DNA of 64,000 bases from Lachnoclostridium sp. An76 (GTDB lineage: Bacteria > Bacillota > Clostridia > Lachnospirales > Lachnospiraceae): NCBI RefSeq assembly GCF_002161355.1, contig NZ_NFHL01000002.1, positions 62,001 through 126,000 on the forward strand. Reading direction: 5' to 3'. A model generated the notes under the pieces. That model saw only the letters and a list, made by a program, of their open reading frames with translations. It had not been told where the DNA came from and did not search any database. Position 1 is the first letter of the stretch, and each line of letters opens with the position of its first letter. Both the position numbers and the translations under genes were made by a program. Shown here piece after piece: positions 13,679 to 23,083 of the stretch.

Positions 13679-16126
13679 TCACTGCGACCACTCTGTCCGG
13701 CTGCCCCGCTCCGTCTTGATGACATTGAGCTTCCAGTCGATCTGCTCTTTTAATTCATTTACATGGGAAATGATCCCCACCAGGTCTTTTTCTCCCGCCA
13801 GTTCCTTCAGGATCTGGATGGCCCGCTCCCGGGCCGCATCGTCCAGGGACCCGAACCCCTCGTCTACAAACATGGTCTCAAGGTTCACGGCCCCGGCCGT
13901 ATTCTGCACGATGTCCGCAAGGCCCAGCGCCATGGAAAGCGCCGCCATGAAGGACTCGCCGCCGGACAGGGACTTCACATCCCTGACCGAGTCATTGACC
14001 AGGTCATAGACGTCCAGGTCGAGCCCCGCCTGGCCCTGGCTTCCCAGCGCCCGGATATCCCGGCACTGGAGGATGAATTCATTGGACGTCATGCGGGCGA
14101 GCCGCCGGTTCGCCGCCTGGATGATCTGGCGGAAATACCGGCGCTGCACGTATGTCTCAAAGTCCAGCTTGGCACTGCCGCTTAAGTTGCCGTTGGCCGT
14201 GCGGCTTAAGTTGCCGATCACCTCGTATATTCTCCGCAGTTCCTCCTGGGATGTGAAATATTTTTTCAGGTTTTCATACGCACTTTTATTCGTCTCATTC
14301 CGGCCGTGAAGATCCATGGACCGCCTGCGGAGGTCTTTCACTGCAAGGCTAAGCTCCTTCTCCCGTTCCTGGTCCGGAGCGGGATCTTCCCGCTTCCTTT
14401 CGCCGGCCTGGTTCTCCAGCGTCTCGATCCGGGTGCGGCACTGGATGACTTTTGTGTCGTATTCCTTCACTTTTTGCTCTTTCTGCTGCCAGCCATCGAT
14501 CCACTGCTTCGCCGCCCGGTATTCTTCCTGGTCTTTGAACTGCTGGTTCCGGATCTCGCTGTAAAAAGCTTCTTTCTCTTCTTCCAGCCTTTTCGCCGTC
14601 TCCGCATGCCGGCTTCGCAGGCTTTCAAGCTGTCCGGCTTTCCGACGGTTCTCTTCCGCACATTCCCGGTGCTGCTCCCGCACCCGCGCAACGGCCGCCT
14701 TCCGGCTGTCCAGTTCTTTCTCTGCGCCGGCCAGCTGCGCTTTCGCCTCTTCGTACGCCGGCGGATCTTCCCCCAGCGCCTTCTTCTCCGCCGCCAGCGC
14801 CGCGGCTGCCTTCTGATATTCTTCCTGGATCCCTGCCCGGCGGGACTCCGCCTGGTCCCGGCGCTTCTTCGCCTGTTCCACCGCATTCTGGTCCGGGACG
14901 CCGTCCGGCAGTTCCGCCTTATGGGGATGGTGGACAGAGCCGCACACGGGGCAGGGCTTTCCCTCTTCCAGTTCCCGCGCCATCAGGCCGGCCTGTCCCA
15001 CGAAGAACCGCTCATACCGGTCCTCATATTCAGCCGCGGCCCTCCGGCACGCCTCCATGCATTCAGCCATCTTCTCCGTCCATTCCGCGCACGCCGCGCT
15101 CATCCGGCGGACCGTCTCATACCGGGGCAGCATCTCGCGCAGTCCGGCGATCCGTTCCTGAAGCCCCGGTTCGTCCCGGCCAAACGCTTCCTCCAGCTCC
15201 TTAAGTTTCTCTCCGAGCTGTCTTTCATCTTCACTGTGTTCCTTCTGCCAGGTTTCCAGCGATGAGATCTCTTCCGCCACCCGGTTCAGGTCTTTTTGGG
15301 TACGGAGCGCCTCCGCCTGTTCCTGAAGCTGCTTTTCTTCCTTCGCCAATTCTGACAGACAGCTCTTCCCCGCCCGGATAATCTCCTTTAATGTGTTTTG
15401 CGTCTCCTCTGCCGGCGGCATTTCCATGCCGGCGATCTCCTGCCAGCGCAGGTCCGGATCATGAAATGCATCCACCCGTTCAATCTCCCGCCGGATATCC
15501 GCCTCGTTTTCCTTCAGGCTGACATAGAGTTCTTTCGCCTGCTCTTTCAATTCCTCCTGCATCTTCCAGTAGATCCGGGTCTGGAAGATCTTGCTGAAGA
15601 TCTTCCGCCGCTCCCGAGATCCCGCGTGCAGCAACTGAAGGAATTCGCCCTGGGCGATCATGGCGATCTGGGTGAACTGTCCGGCGTCCAGCCCCAGGAT
15701 CTCTTCGATCTTCTGGTCCGTCTCCCGCTTCTTCCCCTGAAATTCCTTCCCGTCGGGCAGAAGCAGGCTCACTTTCGCCGTCTCCTTTACCAGACGCACG
15801 GTGCCGTCCGCATTTTTCCGTTTGCCGGCCCGCATATATTCAGGATTGCGCCGCACCGTGTACTCGCCCTCCCTGCCGGAAAAGGTGTATTCCACATAGG
15901 TATCCGTGCTTTCGTCCGCATACTGGCTGCGCATCATATTGCCGTCGCGCACCCCGCCGCTTGTCCGGTTATAGAGCGCGTAGGTGATGGCGTCAAAGAT
16001 GGTCGTCTTCCCGGCGCCCGTGTCGCCGGCAATGAGAAAGAGTCCGCCTTTTATCACTGTAAAATCAATAACTTCCACGCCGGAATAGGATCCGAACGCA
16101 GACATGGTAAGTCTGACCGGTCTCAC
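13679..16126 (-). CDS. sbcC: Exonuclease SbcC (Rad50-type SMC ATPase)
   Basis: The 815-residue product has an N-terminal ATPase half with Walker A GDTGAGKT at 34-41. Two long charged coiled-coil arms flank a zinc hook (GKPCPVCGSVHHP, about 400). The C-terminal ATPase half has the signature SLSGGESFMAALSMALGLADIVQ and Walker B TMFVDEGFGSLD. SbcC with SbcD cleaves hairpins and processes DNA ends. The protein is shorter than E. coli SbcC, mostly through shorter arms. It overlaps sbcD by four bases, so the pair is translationally coupled. Confidence 0.94.
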   Translation of the reverse strand: MRPVRLTMSAFGSYSGVEVIDFTVIKGGLFLIAGDTGAGKTTIFDAITYALYNRTSGGVRDGNMMRSQYADESTDTYVEYTFSGREGEYTVRRNPEYMRAGKRKNADGTVRLVKETAKVSLLLPDGKEFQGKKRETDQKIEEILGLDAGQFTQIAMIAQGEFLQLLHAGSRERRKIFSKIFQTRIYWKMQEELKEQAKELYVSLKENEADIRREIERVDAFHDPDLRWQEIAGMEMPPAEETQNTLKEIIRAGKSCLSELAKEEKQLQEQAEALRTQKDLNRVAEEISSLETWQKEHSEDERQLGEKLKELEEAFGRDEPGLQERIAGLREMLPRYETVRRMSAACAEWTEKMAECMEACRRAAAEYEDRYERFFVGQAGLMARELEEGKPCPVCGSVHHPHKAELPDGVPDQNAVEQAKKRRDQAESRRAGIQEEYQKAAAALAAEKKALGEDPPAYEEAKAQLAGAEKELDSRKAAVARVREQHRECAEENRRKAGQLESLRSRHAETAKRLEEEKEAFYSEIRNQQFKDQEEYRAAKQWIDGWQQKEQKVKEYDTKVIQCRTRIETLENQAGERKREDPAPDQEREKELSLAVKDLRRRSMDLHGRNETNKSAYENLKKYFTSQEELRRIYEVIGNLSRTANGNLSGSAKLDFETYVQRRYFRQIIQAANRRLARMTSNEFILQCRDIRALGSQGQAGLDLDVYDLVNDSVRDVKSLSGGESFMAALSMALGLADIVQNTAGAVNLETMFVDEGFGSLDDAARERAIQILKELAGEKDLVGIISHVNELKEQIDWKLNVIKTERGSRTEWSQ

Positions 16127-17301
16127 TGCTCATCCCCCTTTGCATGATCATACGCCTGATCCACGATCCCGCGCTCCTCGCCCGTCAGATCCCGGCCCTG
16201 CATCTCGCGGTAGAAATCCGCGAACACCTGCGCCGGATCGCCCAGCCAGATCTCATCGTCGTCAAACTCCAGCTTCTTCCGTGTGCGGGTGTTGTCCATC
16301 CGCACTTCCAGGATATGGCCGTACACTTTCTGCAGCTGCTCTTTCGGTTTATACGGGTCCGTCTCATCGGTGAGCACCACACTTACGTAATCATCCCGGT
16401 GCCGCGGATCCGCTTCTTTTAAAATATCATCCAGGTTCCCGCGCACCCGGCGCACATCCCGCAGCGGATGAAGGGGCAGCTTCTCCACCTTCACCGGCGC
16501 GCCCTTTTCACCCAGTTCCACCAGATGGAGCGTCTTCTCCTGTTCTGCCTCGCTGACCGAATATTTCAGAAGCGTCCCGCAGTAGCGGACCGTCTCCCGG
16601 CCAACCTTCTGGGCGCCGTGGAGATGCCCGAGGGCCGCGTAATCAAAGTCTCTCAGGACGGAAATATCCACGTTGTCGATGCCGCCCACGCTCAGCTGTT
16701 CGGAATCGCAGGTCTCCGGCCGGAGCGTTTCCTCCGCGGCGTCATCTTTCCCGGTATAAAACTGATGGGAAACGATCACATTGCGCTCCCGCGGATCGAT
16801 CTTCTCCCGTTCCAGCACGATCCGCACCGCCTCCGTATAATTTTCCGGCAGGCTGCCCCCATTCAGGCCGCGCACATACCCGGGCTTTAGGAAAGGCATC
16901 AGGTAAAAGTTCACGTTCCCGTGTTCATCCGCCAGCGTGATCTTCTTCAGATGCTCATCCTCCGTTTCCGGCGCCCGGCCGGCGATATGGATCCGGTGGC
17001 TCCCCAGCAGCCGGCTCGCATAGTCCAGACGCTGGGCGGAGTCATGGTTTCCCGCGATGATCAGCAGCGGGATCTCCGGCCGGATCTTCGACATCCGTGT
17101 GAGGAAATCGTCAAAAATCGCCACCGCCTCGCCGGACGGCACGGTCTTGTCATAAATATCCCCGGCGATCACCACCGCATCCGGGCGCAGGGCCTCCGCA
17201 TAAGAAACGATCTCCGAGAGGATGTGTTCCTGGTCCTCCCGGAGATTATAGTGATGTAATTGTTTCCCGATATGAAGATCCGATAAATGAAAAAATCTCA
17301 T
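16123..17301 (-). CDS. sbcD: Exonuclease SbcD (Mre11-type nuclease subunit)
   Basis: The 392-residue product has all metallophosphoesterase motifs in order: FHLSDLHIGK, VIAGDIYDK, IIAGNHDSAQR, VIVSHQFYTG and AALGHLHGAQ. These bind the two manganese ions of the Mre11/SbcD nuclease. The C-terminal part caps the active site and contacts SbcC. It precedes and overlaps sbcC, the usual arrangement. It is complete and unremarkable. Confidence 0.95.
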   Translation of the reverse strand: MRFFHLSDLHIGKQLHHYNLREDQEHILSEIVSYAEALRPDAVVIAGDIYDKTVPSGEAVAIFDDFLTRMSKIRPEIPLLIIAGNHDSAQRLDYASRLLGSHRIHIAGRAPETEDEHLKKITLADEHGNVNFYLMPFLKPGYVRGLNGGSLPENYTEAVRIVLEREKIDPRERNVIVSHQFYTGKDDAAEETLRPETCDSEQLSVGGIDNVDISVLRDFDYAALGHLHGAQKVGRETVRYCGTLLKYSVSEAEQEKTLHLVELGEKGAPVKVEKLPLHPLRDVRRVRGNLDDILKEADPRHRDDYVSVVLTDETDPYKPKEQLQKVYGHILEVRMDNTRTRKKLEFDDDEIWLGDPAQVFADFYREMQGRDLTGEERGIVDQAYDHAKGDEQ

Positions 17302-17327
17302 GGCTTTCCTCTTTTCCGCTTCTCCCG

Positions 17328-17879
17328 TCAGAGTTTCACGATCGTCGGTTCGTGGTCCATGGCCGGGATCACTTTATCCGTCAGATCCTTTGTAGCGAAC
17401 CGGAGGCTTGACGTATTGATGCACGGATGGCAGGCAAAATACGCCGGCTTCAGCACATCTTCGTCGATCAGAAGGCGCACCCGCCCCTCATGGTCGTTCA
17501 TCAGCCCCATTACGCTGAGCGACCCGGGCGTGATATCCAGATAGGCTTCCATATATTCCGCTTTGGCAAAGGACAGCCTTGCGGAACCGATCTGGGCGGA
17601 CAGATATTTCGTCTTAAAGGGCTTGTCCCCCGGAATGAGCAGCAGATAAAAATCCGTCTCCTGCCGGTTGCAGAGGAGCAGGTTCTTGCAGATCGACACG
17701 CCTTCCTCCACGCCATCGCTGAGCGTCCGGTCGATCTCCTCGCAGGCATCCATGGTCATGGCCGCCTCGTGGTCCACCCGCGCGTAGGACACGCCCAGGG
17801 AATCCAGCAGATCGTATACGCGGAGTTCTTTCTCCAGTCTGCCCTCCGTATGTTCCGGTCTTCCGTTATATAACTCCAT
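17328..17879 (-). CDS. ProX/YbaK-family prolyl-tRNA deacylase-like protein
   Basis: The 183-residue product is a stand-alone YbaK/ProRS-associated domain, with LGVSYARVDHEAAMTMDACEEIDRTL near the N-terminus, CKNLLLCNRQETDFYLLLIPGDKPFKTKYLSAQIGSARLSFA in the centre (the Lys in this block is the conserved catalytic one) and GSLSVMGLMNDHEGRVRLLIDEDVL toward the end. Family members hydrolyse mischarged tRNA, typically Ala-tRNA(Pro). It lies 26 bases downstream of sbcD start but in the same direction, with its own GGGAGA site. Confidence 0.85.
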   Translation of the reverse strand: MELYNGRPEHTEGRLEKELRVYDLLDSLGVSYARVDHEAAMTMDACEEIDRTLSDGVEEGVSICKNLLLCNRQETDFYLLLIPGDKPFKTKYLSAQIGSARLSFAKAEYMEAYLDITPGSLSVMGLMNDHEGRVRLLIDEDVLKPAYFACHPCINTSSLRFATKDLTDKVIPAMDHEPTIVKL

Positions 17880-17949
17880 CTCTTTCTCTCCCGTTTATTT
17901 TTATTCCGCGTTTTTCTCTCTTTGAAGCTTATCTGCAGCCTTTGCCGCA

Positions 17950-19653
17950 CTATAGCTTCAGGCTCCTGCAGCGGTTAAAGCAGGCGAACATCTCCTGCCG
18001 TCTCGGCCTTGCCATGCAGGCGATGCTCGACGTGCTCTCGCAGAGTGCCGCAAGAGTACCTTTTTCAATCGCCTGCTCCAGCTCCGCCACGATCTGCCGC
18101 AGGTCCTTCCTTCCATCTAGCAGATGCTTCTGCGCATACCGCACGCAGTACCCGAGCGCCGTCACCTGCTCGCTGTCCGTGATCTGCTCTACATACCGCA
18201 GATCGATGGTCTCCCGGTTGATCATCACGCCTTCTTTCCCGAGCGTCTTCATCTTGATCCTGTCATTGCCCCTGAATGCCTTGTCCGGCCGCGGGCAGCG
18301 TCCGAGATCCGGCTTCGCCGCCGGCTCCTCCGGCGCACTGATCATGGGGAAGTTCTCCGCCTCTTTTTTCGCGTAAGTCGTAATGTCCTTCGGCACATAC
18401 CGGTCCATCTGGATGATCGTGTCCGCGATGTGGAAATAAGATCCCGAGCTGCCGGCCACGATCACCGTGGAAATGCCATAGTTCTCATACAGTTCCCGGA
18501 TCCGGTCGATGAACGGCGTGATCGGCTCCATATCCCGGTGGATCACCCGCTGCATAAGCTCATCCCGAATCATAAAGTTGGTGGCGCTCGTATCCTCATC
18601 GATCAGCAGGAGGGACGCCCCGGCCTCGATGCTCTCCACCACATTGGCCGCCTGGGACGTGCTGCCGCTGGCGTCCTCCGTACAGAATTTCACCGTATCC
18701 TTCCCGTTCGGCAGATCATTGATGAACATGGAAATGTCGGTCTTCCGGATGCTGCGCCCGTCCTCGGCCCGGATCTTCATGGCCGTATCGTCCGTGATCA
18801 CATACTCCCGGCCGTCCCCGGCGATATGGTCGTACACGCCCAGTTCCAGCGCTTTAAGAAGGGTGGATTTCCCGTGGTATCCGCCGCCCACGATCAGGGT
18901 GATCCCCCTGCGGATGCCCATGCCGGTGATCTTCCCCCGGTGGGGCAGGTCCAGTTCTACTTTCAGTTCATCGGGCGACCGGAACACCACGCCGCCTTTC
19001 ATGGGGCGTGCGGAAATGCCGGACTCCCGGGGCAGGGTGCTCCCGTCCGCCACGAACGCGCACAGCCCGAGCTTCGGCAGCATTTCCCGGATGAAATGCT
19101 GATCCTCCGCCAGGTCAACGATGGCGCGCAGCCGCTTCGCGTCCATATTTTTATAGAACAGCGCGTGCTTCACGCATTCCGGTACGAAGTCAAAGAGGAT
19201 CTTCTCCAGCTCCCGCGCATTGATAGTCCGCCCGTTGGCCGGGAATCCGATCTCCATGCGGAGCACCACATCCCCGCTCTTTGGATCGATCCGGCAGGCC
19301 GTCCGCTCCAGCACTTCCTGCCCGCAGCGGCTCACCGAGATAAGTCCGCTCTTCCCGGATCCTTTCGCCTTAAATGCGAACTGCTCCGCCCGTCTGCCGA
19401 ACTGCCTCGTCAGCTCATCCTGCAGAGCAATCCTCTGATGGTCTCCTCCATAAAGTTCCTGCGGGAATCCCGCGGTGCGCCCGGCCACGCGTACGCTCAC
19501 CTTTGATGGTGAAGCGAAAGGGTCTCCCTGCACATGGTCGATAGACAATATATAGCCTGGGAACTGGTAAGCGCCCTTTGTATCTTTATATGCCGGATAC
19601 CCCCGGTGGTCGATCCTGTTTAACAGGCTTCTAAGTTCTGTTGATGACTGCAT
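17950..19653 (-). CDS. ABC_ATPase-family (PF09818-type) P-loop protein
   Basis: The 567-residue product contains ITLIVGGGYHGKSTLLKALELGVYDHIAGDGRE, the distinctive P-loop of this family (GGGYHGKST). The paired segment STSQAANVVESIEAGASLLLIDEDTSATNFMIRD provides signature and Walker B motifs, with STVIVAGSSGSYFHIADTIIQMD as the switch His region. The family is wide in bacteria, with trypanosome relatives that bind RNA, but its bacterial function is not established. It has no transporter partner. It is complete. The C-terminal 70 residues after PEEPAAKPDLGRCP look like a separate helical extension. Confidence 0.82.
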   Translation of the reverse strand: MQSSTELRSLLNRIDHRGYPAYKDTKGAYQFPGYILSIDHVQGDPFASPSKVSVRVAGRTAGFPQELYGGDHQRIALQDELTRQFGRRAEQFAFKAKGSGKSGLISVSRCGQEVLERTACRIDPKSGDVVLRMEIGFPANGRTINARELEKILFDFVPECVKHALFYKNMDAKRLRAIVDLAEDQHFIREMLPKLGLCAFVADGSTLPRESGISARPMKGGVVFRSPDELKVELDLPHRGKITGMGIRRGITLIVGGGYHGKSTLLKALELGVYDHIAGDGREYVITDDTAMKIRAEDGRSIRKTDISMFINDLPNGKDTVKFCTEDASGSTSQAANVVESIEAGASLLLIDEDTSATNFMIRDELMQRVIHRDMEPITPFIDRIRELYENYGISTVIVAGSSGSYFHIADTIIQMDRYVPKDITTYAKKEAENFPMISAPEEPAAKPDLGRCPRPDKAFRGNDRIKMKTLGKEGVMINRETIDLRYVEQITDSEQVTALGYCVRYAQKHLLDGRKDLRQIVAELEQAIEKGTLAALCESTSSIACMARPRRQEMFACFNRCRSLKL

Positions 19654-19940
19654 AGTGATGTCTCCCTTCTTCCGGCCTCACAGTCGGAATCTGATATTTC
19701 TCTTCGCTTGTCCTCACAAACTCTAAACTCATACCTGACTCACATCTTAGTACATGACGCCGGCGAAATCAATATTGTTTTCTCATATTTTCATACCGTC
19801 TGTCTGTACGATCCGGCACACGCAGCCGGAACACTTTCTCCCGAAACGCACTTCGCGCGGTTCTGTCGTCCCCCGTCAAAGGGAGCAAATACAAAACCGC
19901 GCGGTTCCTTCTTCATTCTGCTTTATCAAATCAACGTTTG
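19654..19940. other. Gene-free stretch of 287 bp between the ABC_ATPase and sulfatase genes
   Basis: No credible coding frame with a ribosome binding site was found. CGCGCGGTT near 19852 can pair with AACCGCGCG near 19896, and the second arm is itself part of the palindrome AACCGCGCGGTT, so a hairpin downstream of the sulfatase gene is possible. Nothing else stands out. Confidence 0.4.
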
Positions 19941-21407
19941 TTATTTCTGATATTTTGCTGTTTCAGCATACACCTGCCTGCCTTCGGAATATACACCCGG
20001 ACGGCGCAGCTGCCCCATTCCGGTCACGGCTTCTCTTGAGCCGTCCACAGCCGGATCCGCATATTTCATGTACCACTTCTGCAGCCGGTCAAACAGCCCG
20101 CACCGGATTTCTTCATATTCCGGAAGTCCGATCAGATTCTCTTTCTCTTCCGGATCTTCCGACAAATGATAAAGTTCATCCGGGCCATACGGATAACGAT
20201 GGATATACTTCCATTCACGGTTGCGGATCATCCTGCTTGATCCATACTCATCCAGGATAACAACATGATTATCCGTGTCCGATGCTCCGGTCAGCACAGG
20301 AGCAAAACTCCTGCCCGGCAGTCCCTCCGGAAGGTCACCGTCAAGCTTGAGCAGATCTTTCAGGGTCTGGATGATATCGTAATGGCTGCACATACTCTCC
20401 GTTACCCTGTCTTCAGGAATCACGCCTTTCCAGCGGGCAATGAACGGAACCTTGACAGCCGTATCGAACAGATTGAACGGAAACGTTCCGTTGCCTTTTC
20501 CCCAGATGCCGTGATGTCCCATATTCATGCCGTTGTCCGCGGTAAAGATCACCAGTGTATCATCCGCGATCCCCAGCTCTTCCAGACGGTCAAGAAGCCT
20601 GCCTACGCCTGCATCCATCGCCGTCACCGCAGCATAATATCCCCGCAGAAGACGTTTTCTCTCCTCGCCTGTTCCTCCCGGAGCCGTAGGGATACGGTTA
20701 GGATGGAGCGGTTCGTCCGGAGTCGCCGTACACTGGCAGTCACGGTACATCTCTACATACTCTGCCGGATGCTGATCTGCATCCCACGGGTCGTGGGGCG
20801 CCGTATAATGCACACTTATATAAAACGGCTGATCTGAATCCTTATACCGCTCCGAATATTTATCAATATTTTCCAGTGCATGCTGCGTTATTAAATCTGT
20901 AATATAACGATTCTCTATCCTGAGTTCACCGTTCTCGATCACATCCGGCTCCATATAAAGGCAGCCGCCTCTGCCGATTGTAAACCAGTCCGTAAATCCG
21001 TGCTGCGGGCTCATGCTGTCGCCAAGATGCCATTTACCTGAAAGGGCGCAGCAGTATCCGTTGTCCGCAAGCAGATCCGTGTACGCTGTCATACCTTCCA
21101 GATAGCGGACCGGCTTGTCTTCATTGGCGAAATACGGGTGGTCTTTATATTCCCCAAGTGTATCCTTATCAAGACTTCCGCAGCGGATCCAGTCGTGGAC
21201 TCCGTGACGTGAGGGAATACGTCCCGTCAGTATGGACGCCCTTGCCGGGCTGCATACCGGAGACGCACAGAAAAAATTGTCAAATCTCGTTCCCTGTTTT
21301 GCCAGCCGATCCAGATTCGGCGTATAAATATCTGTATTCCCGGCGCAGCGCATTGCCCACGCCCCCTGATCATCCGTCAGGACAAACAATATATTCGGTC
21401 GCTTCAT
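19941..21407 (-). CDS. S1-family sulfatase, Cys-type
   Basis: The 488-residue product has the sulfatase core: PNILFVLTDDQGAWAM with metal-binding Asp pair (12-13), and CSPARASILTGR with the Cys at residue 52 that must become formylglycine. KWHLGD and FTADNGMNMGHHG supply further metal and substrate residues. No signal peptide is seen, so it acts in the cytoplasm on imported sugars. A Cys-type enzyme in an anaerobe needs a radical SAM maturase; one is encoded at 29619-30734 in the same locus. The start is ATG 21407, behind GAGAGGAG; the TTG six bases earlier is too close to that site. It lies after the sugar-binding protein, separated by a terminator hairpin. Confidence 0.92.
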   Translation of the reverse strand: MKRPNILFVLTDDQGAWAMRCAGNTDIYTPNLDRLAKQGTRFDNFFCASPVCSPARASILTGRIPSRHGVHDWIRCGSLDKDTLGEYKDHPYFANEDKPVRYLEGMTAYTDLLADNGYCCALSGKWHLGDSMSPQHGFTDWFTIGRGGCLYMEPDVIENGELRIENRYITDLITQHALENIDKYSERYKDSDQPFYISVHYTAPHDPWDADQHPAEYVEMYRDCQCTATPDEPLHPNRIPTAPGGTGEERKRLLRGYYAAVTAMDAGVGRLLDRLEELGIADDTLVIFTADNGMNMGHHGIWGKGNGTFPFNLFDTAVKVPFIARWKGVIPEDRVTESMCSHYDIIQTLKDLLKLDGDLPEGLPGRSFAPVLTGASDTDNHVVILDEYGSSRMIRNREWKYIHRYPYGPDELYHLSEDPEEKENLIGLPEYEEIRCGLFDRLQKWYMKYADPAVDGSREAVTGMGQLRRPGVYSEGRQVYAETAKYQK

Positions 21408-21422
21408 CTCCAAACTCCTCTC

Positions 21423-21456
21423 AAAAAAACCGGCACGCCGTCTGGCAGTGCCGGTT
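21423..21456 (-). terminator. Terminator/attenuator between the binding protein and sulfatase genes
   Basis: AACCGGCAC and GTGCCGGTT form a 9-bp stem, followed on the minus strand by seven T. It lies between the binding-protein stop and sulfatase start, so it probably lowers sulfatase expression relative to the abundant binding protein. Confidence 0.85.
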
Positions 21457-21470
21457 ATAAATCATCTTAT

Positions 21471-23021
21471 CTATTTAGATGCCTGAAACTCCTCAACCTG
21501 AGTTGTCACTTCATCGATCAGATCCTGTGCCCCGTTTGCTTCCAGATCTTTAAGGAATGCCGGGATGTATTCCTCAGGATCTACAGATCCCGTCTCAAGA
21601 GACGGACCGTACTCTGCGATTACGTTAGTCAGCGCTGCAACCTGTGTCTCTACCGGTGTCATATCAAAGGAGAAACCGTTGTTCTGGGAGATAATAGCTG
21701 CATCATTGTACTCCTGGAACAGTTCTTCAATGTTGTCCGGATAACTGATATCCCATTTCTGGTTGAACGGTGTACCAAACTGCCATCCGTATGTATAGTC
21801 GTATCCGTTGTCCGCCGGATCAAGTGTTCCGTCCATTGTTCTGTCAACCTGGTCTTCGCCGACTGCTGTATAGTGCTCGCCTTCGATACCATGACGGATC
21901 AGTGTTCCAACATACTCGTCCGTGTTCAGAAGATTGATGAACTCAAGAGCTTTCTCCGGATGCTCGCTTGCGGAGGAGATTGCAAGGATACCGCCGCTGA
22001 GTACACTTGTTGTCTCAAATAACGGATCCATCAGTGATACGAAACCTACTCCGTGTCCGCTTGAATTTGACATCATTTCTACATTACCCGGTGCATTTTT
22101 AATGAAGTAGGAGAACAGCTTGCCGTTGTTGAAGTCATTGTCACGGTTTGCTGTATCGCTGTCATAGTTAACCGGATCGCCGCCAAGGTATCCTGCTTTA
22201 TTCCATGAATAAACTGTTTTGCAGTAGTTCATGTACTCTTCGCTCGCGTACTGGTTAAATACAGTCTCTCCTGCCATATCTTTGAAGTTATCATACTCCG
22301 GTACTGCCGCAACTGCAGGAAGTGTGGAGTTTCCTGTAAGAGACTCATACGGAGCAGCCATCGGCCATGCGTTCACAAGTCCGGATACACCGATCACATC
22401 CTGTCCTGCTGCCTTTGATTTCTCGGCAACTGTCTCAAGAACTTTTGTGTAATCCTCAAGTGTGGCAACCTGACTCATATCGATGCCATATTCAGCTGCG
22501 AGATCGCTGTTATATACGATTCCGCCCTGCCATCCCATTTCTTTATAGGAAGGAACACCGTAGATCTGTCCGTCTACTTTCACTGTATCCCACACTTCCT
22601 GCGGAATAAAATCATAAGTTTCTTTTGCATATTCCGGAAGGAGATCTGTGATATCCATATATGCGTCCTTGCCTACGAACTGAAGATAATCTGTCGTCCA
22701 GTTTGCTGTAAAGCAGATATCGAAATACTCGCCTGCATTGATCAGGTTCGGCATTTTCTCTTTGTAGTCCGGATTTGCAATTACATTGTAATCAATCTCT
22801 ACGCCGATCTTGTCACGTGTATACTCGTTGAGCTTTTCAATCACCTTATCTGTATCTGCTGCCACCGGGTTGATGGACATATACCATTTCAGTGTCGTGA
22901 TGCCATCCTCGTCGCTGCCGCCGTTGTCTGATCCGCCTTTCTTTCCGCATCCTGCCAGCAGGCCTACTGTCATGGCTGCCGCAAGTCCGATGCTGAGCAA
23001 TCTCTTTGTTCTCAGTTTCAT
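21471..23021 (-). CDS. Sugar ABC transporter substrate-binding lipoprotein (CUT1, large type)
   Basis: The 516-residue product has a lipoprotein signal (LLAGC, lipidated Cys at 25) followed by a Gly/Ser/Asp linker. The rest is an extracellular solute-binding fold of family 1, with TLKWYMSINPVAADTDKVIEKLNEYTRDKIGVEIDY at the start. The large size and the pairing with LplB- and YtcP-like permeases place it with binding proteins for complex oligosaccharides. No ATPase gene is present; such systems usually share a global MsmK-type ATPase. It lies in an operon: permease, permease, binding protein, sulfatase. Confidence 0.9.
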   Translation of the reverse strand: MKLRTKRLLSIGLAAAMTVGLLAGCGKKGGSDNGGSDEDGITTLKWYMSINPVAADTDKVIEKLNEYTRDKIGVEIDYNVIANPDYKEKMPNLINAGEYFDICFTANWTTDYLQFVGKDAYMDITDLLPEYAKETYDFIPQEVWDTVKVDGQIYGVPSYKEMGWQGGIVYNSDLAAEYGIDMSQVATLEDYTKVLETVAEKSKAAGQDVIGVSGLVNAWPMAAPYESLTGNSTLPAVAAVPEYDNFKDMAGETVFNQYASEEYMNYCKTVYSWNKAGYLGGDPVNYDSDTANRDNDFNNGKLFSYFIKNAPGNVEMMSNSSGHGVGFVSLMDPLFETTSVLSGGILAISSASEHPEKALEFINLLNTDEYVGTLIRHGIEGEHYTAVGEDQVDRTMDGTLDPADNGYDYTYGWQFGTPFNQKWDISYPDNIEELFQEYNDAAIISQNNGFSFDMTPVETQVAALTNVIAEYGPSLETGSVDPEEYIPAFLKDLEANGAQDLIDEVTTQVEEFQASK

Positions 23022-23083
23022 AATCTTTCCTCCTCTTAGAAATTATTTACCAAAACGCTTCTGCGTTCTGAATACGTGTTATA

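Noticed and set aside
14306-15265. 319-codon frame opposite sbcC
   Set aside because: It is rich in Arg, Leu and Pro, as expected from the antisense of a Glu/Lys coiled coil; sbcC is unambiguous.
18124-19506. 460-codon frame opposite the ABC_ATPase-family gene
   Set aside because: Composition is His/Arg/Leu-rich antisense and the sense strand has clear P-loop motifs.
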